This document shows positions 6,477-12,767 of a DNA stretch of 13,210 nt, in pieces (the stretch's first letter is position 1; every line of letters begins with the position of its first letter). Under the pieces are notes generated by a model. That model was not told the DNA's origin. It searched no databases and saw nothing but the letters and a program-made list of their open reading frames with translations. The position numbers and the translations under genes were made by a program. This DNA comes from an uncultured Clostridia bacterium (GTDB taxonomy: Bacteria > Bacillota > Clostridia > Christensenellales > Borkfalkiaceae), in contig CAMAHZ010000019.1 in assembly GCA_945834965.1 (NCBI GenBank), positions 1 to 13,210 on the forward strand. The letters are read 5' to 3'.

Positions 6477-7250
6477 ATGATGAAAAACAAATTAGTGACC
6501 GCAATTGCCGCAACTCTTGCAATTTTATTTGCGGCGGCAGGCGGCTACGTCTTTTGTACGCAATCGAATATAGAAGCCGAGCTGTACACGATAATACCCG
6601 TCTATCTCGTGTCGTTGATGCTCGGTGCGCTCGTTGAAGATATAATTCACGAAGGTGCGCATTTTTTGGTGGGGGCAATTTGCCAAATGGGTGTAAAAGC
6701 CCCTAAAATACGGCTATTTAAAAGCTCGTCAATCGAGCTGTGCCCTAAGGGTGTAAAGTGTATAAAAGCCCGTTTCCTTGCAACGGTAGTGGCAGGATTA
6801 GTGTTCGACGTCTTGCTCGTTGTGCTCGGTGTTATCGCCTTTGCCGTGCCGTCCGTGCCTGCAATCGCAGGCTTTGCCGCACCGTATGCACTCTATTCGC
6901 TCATTATAAACGGCGTGCCGCTTGAGTACGGCACGGGTAAAACCGACGCCTTAGTTGCATTAGAAGTTATTAAAAACGAACCTACTGCACAGGTTTTACT
7001 AAATATCTTGAAAATTCAAGGGCACTTGCGTAGCGGCGTATTTTTAAAGGATATCGACGAAGGATTGTTTTTGGACGTGCCGCAGTTGCCTGAAGATGAT
7101 TTAAATTTTATAATTTTAACTCAACTTCGCTACGAGTATTATCTTGCAAAAAACAACGACAGCGAAGCGTATAAGTACTTTATGCGTTATCAACAGCTTA
7201 TCGAGTACCTTCCGTCAGGATATAAAACGGGCAAAGATAGAACTAAATAG
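6477..7250 (+). CDS. Membrane protein with M50-like HExxH metalloprotease motif
   Basis: This 257-residue protein has hydrophobic segments at about residues 6-27, 38-56, 100-124 and 127-147. The second runs into IIHEGAHFLVG, an HExxH zinc motif (H58, E59, H62). The last contains INGVP (N145, P148), and nine residues further is TDAL (D157). This layout, HExxH at one membrane helix and Asn-x-x-Pro with a downstream Asp at a later helix, is that of site-2 proteases (M50). The Asp is further from the Pro than in classical NPDG, so activity is an inference. About 100 residues of soluble, helical C-terminus follow with no recognised domain. An AGGGGA Shine-Dalgarno precedes ATG 6477; ATG 6480 is also possible. 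It lies 38 nt after ppx, close to sporulation genes, but it is not a recognisable SpoIVFB. Confidence 0.6.
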   Translation: MMKNKLVTAIAATLAILFAAAGGYVFCTQSNIEAELYTIIPVYLVSLMLGALVEDIIHEGAHFLVGAICQMGVKAPKIRLFKSSSIELCPKGVKCIKARFLATVVAGLVFDVLLVVLGVIAFAVPSVPAIAGFAAPYALYSLIINGVPLEYGTGKTDALVALEVIKNEPTAQVLLNILKIQGHLRSGVFLKDIDEGLFLDVPQLPEDDLNFIILTQLRYEYYLAKNNDSEAYKYFMRYQQLIEYLPSGYKTGKDRTK

Positions 7251-7260
7251 AATTAAATAA

Positions 7261-7293
7261 GGCTTGCGTAAAAACCGCAAGCCCTATTTTTTT
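7261..7293 (+). terminator. Rho-independent terminator after the M50-like gene
   Basis: GGCTTGCG (7261-7268) and CGCAAGCC (7276-7283) are a perfect 8-bp stem with a 7-nt A-rich loop, followed after three bases by seven T (7287-7293). It begins 10 nt after the upstream stop. On the minus strand the same stem is followed by a weaker T-rich run, so it may also end the small minus-strand gene at 7309-7464. Confidence 0.92.
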
Positions 7294-7308
7294 ATCCATA
7301 ATTCTATT

Positions 7309-7464
7309 TTAGCTTATCCTTAGAAGTCTTGAAAAGCAGTTCGGGCAGACGCCGCGATTAGATTTATAACAGTCTTTACAGACGTGGTTTCCGCACCCTT
7401 CGCACTCAAAAATTTCACCGTTGCAACTCTCAAAAAATTCAATACTTTTTCCGCACTTTCTCAT
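7309..7464 (-). CDS. Small eight-cysteine protein, probable zinc-binding
   Basis: Reading the minus strand from the ATG at 7464 gives 51 residues ending in TAA at 7309-7311. It holds eight cysteines: C4, C14, C21, C24, C29, C32, C40, C43, with H27 between. The spacing has three CxxC pairs (CEGC, CKDC, CPNC), as in small zinc-ribbon or RING-like two-zinc folds. Eight Cys in 51 codons is not expected by chance. No other in-frame ATG, GTG or TTG lies between the ATG at 7464 and the upstream in-frame stop. No good Shine-Dalgarno precedes it; a TAAAAT -10-like sequence lies about 50 nt upstream (minus, 7513-7518) without a clear -35. It is divergent from gyrB and convergent with the M50-like gene. 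Function is unknown: DNA/RNA binding or protein interaction would be typical of such folds. Confidence 0.65.
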   Translation of the reverse strand: MRKCGKSIEFFESCNGEIFECEGCGNHVCKDCYKSNRGVCPNCFSRLLRIS

Positions 7465-7528
7465 AAAAATATTGTGCTTTAAAAGTGCTTTTTTATGCTT
7501 ATTTTTTCAACTATTTTATTCCAAACAA

Positions 7529-7557
7529 TTGCCTAACTTCTAATAATATGGTATAAT
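7529..7557 (+). promoter_or_regulatory. Strong extended -10 sigma-A promoter for gyrB
   Basis: TTGCCT (7529-7534) and a perfect TATAAT (7552-7557) are 17 nt apart. TG at 7549-7550 one base before the -10 makes it an extended -10 promoter. Transcription would start near 7564, leaving a short leader with the Shine-Dalgarno GAGGTGA (7576-7582) before ATG 7587. gyr promoters are often supercoiling-sensitive, but nothing here proves that. Confidence 0.85.
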
Positions 7558-7586
7558 TATATAAAGATTTTTAACGAGGTGAAATT

Positions 7587-9515
7587 ATGCCCGAAAAAGT
7601 ACACTCAGATTACGATGCGAACAGTTTAAAGGCGTTAAAGGGATTAGAGCCCGTAAGGGAACACCCCGGTATGTATATCGGACCTACCGACGAAAAAGGT
7701 CTGCATACTCTCGTGCGCGAAGTAATCGACAACTCTATTGACGAAGCCCTTGCAGGCTATTGCGACAGGATTGACGTAATTGTATCCAAGGAAGGTTTTT
7801 GTACCGTTGCCGACAACGGCAGGGGTATCCCCACGGGTATAAACGAAGAAGAAGGTATTTCGGGCGTAGAGCTTGCGCTCACAAATCTCAACGCAGGCGG
7901 TAAGTTTGGCGGCGGCAACAAGGCAGGCGGCTATAAAATTTCGTCCGGTCTGCACGGCGTCGGTGTTTCGTGCGTAAACGCGCTTTCCGATACGCTGATT
8001 GCTGAAGTGTGCCAAAGGGGGCACAAGTTCCGTCAGGTATATCATTGCGGCGTGCCCGAAGCGCCTTTGGCAATAATAGGTGATACCGAAGAGACGGGTA
8101 CTTCAATCTGTTTCCATCCCGACCCTACTATGTTCGAGACGGTGGATTTTAACTACGATACGCTTAAAACGCTTTTAAGAGAGCTTTCCTACCTTAACAA
8201 GGGGCTTACGCTCACCTTAACCGATTACCGCGGTGAAAACGTAAGAAGCGATACCTTCTGCTATGAGGGCGGCGTAGTACATTTCATTTCGGACATCAAC
8301 GAAGGTAAAAACGTTCTGTTCGCGTCCCCCGTGTATTTTGAAGCAAGCGAAGGCGACGACAAGTTTTTGGAAGTTGCTATTCAGTATAACGACAGCTACG
8401 TAGAGCAGATTTTCCCCTTCTCAAACAATATACGTCAGCCCGACGGTGGCACTCACTTAGACGGGTTTAAAGCCGCGTTGACCAAGGTTATAAACGACGC
8501 TGGTCATAGGCTTAACGTTTTAAAAGATTCCGAAAAGCTTTCAGGTGAAGACGTAAGGGAAGGTATTACGGCTGTCGTATCCGTAAAGATTGCAGACGCA
8601 CAGTACGAAAGCCAGACAAAGAGCAAGCTCTGCTCGACCTACGTAAGGGGTTTCGTGCAGAAGGCTGTAACCGACAAGTTCGGCACCTATCTTGAAGAGC
8701 ACCCCGCCGAAGCGAGAGAGCTTATTATGCGCTGTATAACCGCGCAAAGGGCGAGAGACGCCGCAAGGCTTGCAAGGGAAGAGACAAGGCGTAAAGGCGT
8801 TTTGGAATCGACCAAGCTTCCCGGCAAGCTTGCCGATTGTTCGGATAAACGCCCCGAGCTGTGCGAAATCTATATCGTCGAAGGCGACTCTGCAGGCGGC
8901 ACGGCAAAGCAAGGGCGCGACAGGCGTTTCCAAGCAATTTTACCCCTTCGCGGTAAGATTTTGAACGTTGAAAAAGTGCGTATCAACCGCGTACTTGAAA
9001 ACGAAGAAATCAAGTCTATGATAACTGCTTTCGGTTGCGGTATTCAGGAAAACTTCGACGAGAGCAAACTTCGCTACGACAGAATTATAATTATGACCGA
9101 CGCCGACGTAGACGGCTCGCACATAAGAATTTTACTATTAACTTTCTTCTTCCGCTATATGAGACCGTTGGTTGAAAACGGCCACGTATATTCGGCGTTG
9201 CCCCCGTTATATAAAGTTTCGGGCAAGGGCATAGAAGATACCTATCTTTTCGACGACCAGGCGCTTGAACAGTTCAGGGCAGAACACCCCGACGGCAAGT
9301 TTGAGTTGCAGCGTTATAAGGGTCTTGGCGAAATGAACAAGGAGCAGCTTTGGGAAACGACTATGGACCCTTCAAAGCGTACCTTGGTTAGGGTTAAGGT
9401 AGAAGACGCGGTTGAAGCGGACAAGATGTTTGCTCTTTTAATGGGTGAACAACCCGAACTCCGCAGGCAGTTCATAGAAGAGAATGCAAAGCTCGTAGAG
9501 GAGCTGGACGTATAA
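7587..9515 (+). CDS. gyrB: DNA gyrase subunit B
   Basis: GyrB is the ATPase subunit of gyrase; with GyrA it introduces negative supercoils into DNA. The 642-residue length is that of Gram-positive GyrB, without the proteobacterial insert. GHKL motifs are present: EVIDNSIDEALAG (45-57), DNGRGIP (76-82) and a glycine-rich ATP lid, GGKFGGGNKAGGYK ending in GLHGVGVSCVNALS (121-134). The transducer's QTKSKL is at 343-348. The Toprim domain has VEGDSAGG (E432, D434) and DADVD (D505, D507, D509), and the tail has QRYKGLGEMN. LRGKILNVEK (454-463) is the gyrase, not topoisomerase IV (ParE), version. The quinolone-related residues are ordinary (D434 = E. coli D426; R455 = E. coli K447). It has its own strong promoter and precedes gyrA by 42 nt. 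Confidence 0.96.
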   Translation: MPEKVHSDYDANSLKALKGLEPVREHPGMYIGPTDEKGLHTLVREVIDNSIDEALAGYCDRIDVIVSKEGFCTVADNGRGIPTGINEEEGISGVELALTNLNAGGKFGGGNKAGGYKISSGLHGVGVSCVNALSDTLIAEVCQRGHKFRQVYHCGVPEAPLAIIGDTEETGTSICFHPDPTMFETVDFNYDTLKTLLRELSYLNKGLTLTLTDYRGENVRSDTFCYEGGVVHFISDINEGKNVLFASPVYFEASEGDDKFLEVAIQYNDSYVEQIFPFSNNIRQPDGGTHLDGFKAALTKVINDAGHRLNVLKDSEKLSGEDVREGITAVVSVKIADAQYESQTKSKLCSTYVRGFVQKAVTDKFGTYLEEHPAEARELIMRCITAQRARDAARLAREETRRKGVLESTKLPGKLADCSDKRPELCEIYIVEGDSAGGTAKQGRDRRFQAILPLRGKILNVEKVRINRVLENEEIKSMITAFGCGIQENFDESKLRYDRIIIMTDADVDGSHIRILLLTFFFRYMRPLVENGHVYSALPPLYKVSGKGIEDTYLFDDQALEQFRAEHPDGKFELQRYKGLGEMNKEQLWETTMDPSKRTLVRVKVEDAVEADKMFALLMGEQPELRRQFIEENAKLVEELDV

Positions 9516-9557
9516 TGGCAACCCTTAAATCAAGAAAAAGCATAAAGGAGTACGGAA

Positions 9558-12107
9558 ATGGCTAAAAGAATAACCAGCCCCGAGCTGACGGAAGAATTTG
9601 CAAAAACCCTTGCAATGACCAAAATGTTAGAGGTTGAAGTAGATGAAGAGCTTAAAAAATCGTTCATAGCGTACGCTATGGCTGTAAACGTTTCGCGTGC
9701 GATACCCGACATAAGGGACGGACTTAAGCCCGTACACCGCAGAATAATGTACTCAATGCACGATTTGGGCTTGTATAACGATAAGGCGTTCAGAAAGTGC
9801 GCCCGTATCGTCGGTGATTGCCTTGGTAAATACCACCCTCACGGCGACATCTCGGTTTACGACGCGTTGGTCAGGCTTGCGCAGGACTTTACGATTAATA
9901 TGCCGTTGGTCGAAGGACACGGTAACTTCGGTTCTGTCGACGGCGACCCTGCGGCGGCAATGAGATATACCGAAGCAAGGCTCTCTAAAATTGCGTCCGA
10001 AATGCTCAGGGACTTAGATAAAGAGACCGTTGACTTCTATCCCACGTTCGACGACACGGGTATGCAGCCCACGGTTTTGCCCTGCCGTTTCCCTAATATG
10101 CTCGTAAACGGTTCGGACGGTATAGCCGTAGGTATGGCTACCAACATACCGCCCCACAACTTAGGCGAAGTTATAGACGGCGTCTGTGCAATGATAGACA
10201 ACCCCGATATAACCATTGACGAGCTTATGCAGTATATTCCCGCTCCCGACTTCCCTACGGGCGCGCTCATTATGGGTAGGAGCGGTATAAGAAAGGCGTA
10301 TCAAACGGGTAGGGGCAGTATTATTATCCGTTCCCGTTGCGAAATAGAAGATTATCAAAGCGGCAACACGACCCGTCAAAGAATAATCGTATCCGAAATT
10401 CCCTATCAGGTCAACAAGGCAAAACTCGTTGAGACGATGGCGGACCTTGTTAAGGATAAGAAAATCGAAGGTATTTCGGATATAAGAGAAGAATCCGACC
10501 GCGACGGTATGCGTATTGTAATTGAAATTAAAAAGGACGCAAACGCGCAGGTCGTACTCAACCTTTTATATAAGCACACAAATTTGCAGATTTCCGACGG
10601 CATTATAATGCTTGCGCTCGTAGACGGTGCGCCTAAAATCTGTACGCTTAAGGATTTCATCTATTATTACTTAGAGCACCAGAAGGAAGTTATCCGCCGC
10701 AGAACCAAGTACGATTTGGCTAAGTGCGAAGAAAGAGCGCACATCTTAAAGGGCTTAGTAATTGCTCAGGCGTCTATTGACGAAGTTGTAGAAGTCTGCC
10801 GTAACGCCGTTGATAAGAGCGACTGCGTTTCAAAGCTTACCGCAAACTTTGCACTTGACGAAAAGCAGGCGACTGCCGTTGCCGAGTTAAGGCTGTATAG
10901 AATATCTCACCTTGAAGTTGATAAAATTACCAACGAGTTGAACGAGCTTGAAAACTCTATTGCAGACTTTAAGGATATTCTCGCCAACGAAAGCAGAGTG
11001 CTTGAAGTTATCAAGACCGACTTGCTTGAAATTAAGCGTAAATACCCCACCGAAAGAAAGACGGAAATTGCGCTTGACTACGGCGATATCGACGACGAAG
11101 ATTTAATCCCCGTAGAAGACGTGGTAATATCAATAACCCACAGCGGTTACGTTAAGAGATTGCCCGTAACCGAATATAAGGCGCAAAACCGCGGCGGTAT
11201 GGGTATAACCGCACATAAGCCTAAGGACGAAGACTTTGTCGAGAATATGTTCGTTTGCTCGACTCACGACGATATCCTGCTCTTTACAAATCTCGGCAGG
11301 GTATATTCGGTTAAGGCTTACCGCATACCTGAAGCTGCAAGGGCTTCAAGGGGCAGGGCAATCGTAAATATCATTCAGATTGACCAGGACGAAAAGGTAG
11401 AAACGGTAATTCCTTTCAACAAGGAAAAGCAGTTTATTTGCTTTGCCACGATGAACGGTATGATTAAAAAGACCGAAATTTCGCAGTTTGAAAGCATTAA
11501 CCGCAACGGTAAGATTGCAATAAGGCTCAACGAAGGCGACAGGCTTATATCCGTTCAGTACTGCTCTGAAGGCGACGAAATTATGGTCGCAAGCTCTTTT
11601 GGTAAGTGCATAACCTTTGCTCAGGAGAACGTAAGGTCGATGGGTAGGGATACCGCAGGCGTTAAGGCAATGAAACTTGCAGAAACGGATAAGCTCGTTG
11701 ATATGCTCGTTATGGACAGAGATAAGGACGTCTTAACCGTAAGCGCCAACGGCTACGGTAAGCGCTGTGCAAGCGAAAACTTCCGCGCTCAAGGCAGAGC
11801 GGGTAAGGGTATTAAAATCGGTACGTTCAACGAAGTTACGGGTAGCTTAGTTGCAATTAAGCAGGTAAATGCAGAGACCGACGACATTATGATTATTTCG
11901 GACGGCGGCACGATTATAAGAATGCACTGCGACACTATATCAAAGATAGGCAGGGCGTCTAAGGGCGTAAGATTGATGCGCCTTAAGGACGGTGCAGTCG
12001 CAACCGTAGCCTTGACCGAGCGTGATAACGAAGCTGAAGCCGAAGTGCCTGAAGAGACTGCGGCAGACGTTACCGACGATACGGAAGTCAACGACGGCGA
12101 AGAATAA
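9558..12107 (+). CDS. gyrA: DNA gyrase subunit A
   Basis: GyrA is the DNA-breaking and wrapping subunit of gyrase. The 849 residues fit the family. The winged-helix core has IPDIRDGLKPVHRRIMYSMH, the KYHPHGD segment and the catalytic Tyr137 of AAMRYTE (E. coli Tyr122). The tower and coiled coil follow, with EIPYQVNKAKL, then six beta-pinwheel blades from about residue 520, starting with the GyrA-box. That box is QNRGGMG (543-549), with Met at the position usually Arg or Lys. In the quinolone pocket, residue 98 (E. coli Ser83) is Ile, residue 99 is Ser and Asp102 (E. coli Asp87) is kept. The tail is very acidic, as often seen. AAGGAGT (9545-9551) fixes ATG 9558. The upstream gyrB and the pinwheel favour GyrA over ParC. 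Confidence 0.96.
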   Translation: MAKRITSPELTEEFAKTLAMTKMLEVEVDEELKKSFIAYAMAVNVSRAIPDIRDGLKPVHRRIMYSMHDLGLYNDKAFRKCARIVGDCLGKYHPHGDISVYDALVRLAQDFTINMPLVEGHGNFGSVDGDPAAAMRYTEARLSKIASEMLRDLDKETVDFYPTFDDTGMQPTVLPCRFPNMLVNGSDGIAVGMATNIPPHNLGEVIDGVCAMIDNPDITIDELMQYIPAPDFPTGALIMGRSGIRKAYQTGRGSIIIRSRCEIEDYQSGNTTRQRIIVSEIPYQVNKAKLVETMADLVKDKKIEGISDIREESDRDGMRIVIEIKKDANAQVVLNLLYKHTNLQISDGIIMLALVDGAPKICTLKDFIYYYLEHQKEVIRRRTKYDLAKCEERAHILKGLVIAQASIDEVVEVCRNAVDKSDCVSKLTANFALDEKQATAVAELRLYRISHLEVDKITNELNELENSIADFKDILANESRVLEVIKTDLLEIKRKYPTERKTEIALDYGDIDDEDLIPVEDVVISITHSGYVKRLPVTEYKAQNRGGMGITAHKPKDEDFVENMFVCSTHDDILLFTNLGRVYSVKAYRIPEAARASRGRAIVNIIQIDQDEKVETVIPFNKEKQFICFATMNGMIKKTEISQFESINRNGKIAIRLNEGDRLISVQYCSEGDEIMVASSFGKCITFAQENVRSMGRDTAGVKAMKLAETDKLVDMLVMDRDKDVLTVSANGYGKRCASENFRAQGRAGKGIKIGTFNEVTGSLVAIKQVNAETDDIMIISDGGTIIRMHCDTISKIGRASKGVRLMRLKDGAVATVALTERDNEAEAEVPEETAADVTDDTEVNDGEE

Positions 12108-12131
12108 TATCTTTCACAATAAAATAAGAAA

Positions 12132-12169
12132 TAATCCCTGTCGGCAAAAGAGCAAACCGACGGGGATTA
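12132..12169 (+). other. Long hairpin between gyrA and the phosphatidyltransferase gene
   Basis: A 13-bp stem (12132-12144 with 12157-12169, one G-U pair) has a 12-nt A-rich loop. On the + strand it is followed by AATAATATATT rather than a T run, so it is not a classical terminator. In the opposite direction it is followed by an interrupted T-rich tract. The 3' arm includes GGGGA (12162-12166), the only Shine-Dalgarno-like sequence near the inferred start of the next gene. Confidence 0.7.
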
Positions 12170-12176
12170 ATAATAT

Positions 12177-12719
12177 ATTAAGCCAACGAAAAAAACTATT
12201 GCAAATATTATTACGTTTATTCGCATAGTATGTAGCGTTTTTCTACTGTTCGCGCCGATTTATTCAGCATGGTTTTACGTGTTGTACGTTGCGGCGGGCG
12301 TGAGCGATATGCTGGACGGATTTGTAGCAAGAAAAACGCATACAACTTCGGAATTCGGGGCATTGCTCGACAGTATAGCAGACGTTATTTTCGTTACCGT
12401 TTGCCTATTCAAAATTTTGCCAACTTTGCAAATACGGCTTTGGCTATGGGGTTGGATAGCATTTATTGCAACGGTAAAAATAATTAATTACGCGTCGGGG
12501 TTTATATTAAAAAGAAAACTAATAATGCCCCATACGGCGGCAAATAAAATTACGGGACTATATCTTTTTATTGCACCGCTAATTATATCATTTGTAAAAT
12601 TTGATTATCTCGCCGTTATGTTGTGTTTAATTGCAACTTACGCCGTTATCCAAGAAGGTTATTATCTTATTAAAAATTCACTAATGTTAGGTGTTCGTGG
12701 GGAATTTGCGGGTAGGTAG
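12177..12719 (+). CDS. CDP-alcohol phosphatidyltransferase (start uncertain)
   Basis: This membrane enzyme family transfers a phosphatidyl group from CDP-diacylglycerol to an alcohol such as glycerol-3-phosphate (PgsA-type) or serine. The signature DxxDGxxARx8GxxxDxxxD is complete: D44, D47, G48, A51, R52, G61, D65, D69. Helices follow to residue 180, and 180 residues is the normal length. The first standard start codon is GTG at 12279 (residue 35), which would delete the first transmembrane helix. The upstream in-frame codons encode a family-like N-terminus (KKTIANIITFIRIV, residues 5-18), open back to a stop at 12171-12173. No ATG, GTG or TTG lies there, so an ATT start at 12177, a mutated start or another non-standard start is inferred. 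A GGGGA lies 10 nt upstream, in the hairpin. Which alcohol it uses is not determined; the closest type is PgsA. Confidence 0.8.
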   Translation: MKPTKKTIANIITFIRIVCSVFLLFAPIYSAWFYVLYVAAGVSDMLDGFVARKTHTTSEFGALLDSIADVIFVTVCLFKILPTLQIRLWLWGWIAFIATVKIINYASGFILKRKLIMPHTAANKITGLYLFIAPLIISFVKFDYLAVMLCLIATYAVIQEGYYLIKNSLMLGVRGEFAGR

Positions 12720-12742
12720 GTTTTAACTGCCTACCCGTTTTT
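12709..12742 (+). terminator. Rho-independent terminator overlapping the phosphatidyltransferase stop
   Basis: An 11-bp stem with one G-U pair (12709-12719 with 12727-12737), a 7-nt loop and five T (12738-12742) form an intrinsic terminator. The TAG stop of the upstream gene is part of the left arm, so translation to the end can compete with folding. Confidence 0.88.
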
Positions 12743-12767
12743 CGTTCCCGCACGGTTTTAGTGCATT

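Noticed and set aside
7474..7491. Short direct repeat GTGCTTT/GTGCTTTT upstream of the cysteine-rich gene
   Set aside because: Two copies in A+T-rich DNA with no further context; not enough for an operator or repeat array.
7644..8045. Long minus-strand open frames under gyrB (also 8541-8933) and gyrA
   Set aside because: They mirror the codon bias of the sense genes and show no recognisable protein features or ribosome-binding sites.
7587..12107. Topoisomerase IV (parE-parC) instead of gyrase
   Set aside because: LRGKILNVEK in the B subunit, the GyrA-box position and the six-blade C-terminal region with an acidic tail fit gyrase.
12022..12228. Open frame of 68 codons spanning the gyrA 3' end and the hairpin
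   Set aside because: It overlaps gyrA in another frame, is low-complexity Lys/Asn/Arg and crosses the hairpin; no ribosome-binding site was found.
12269..12487. Frame of 72 codons from ATG 12269
   Set aside because: It is out of frame with the complete phosphatidyltransferase motif and has no family features.
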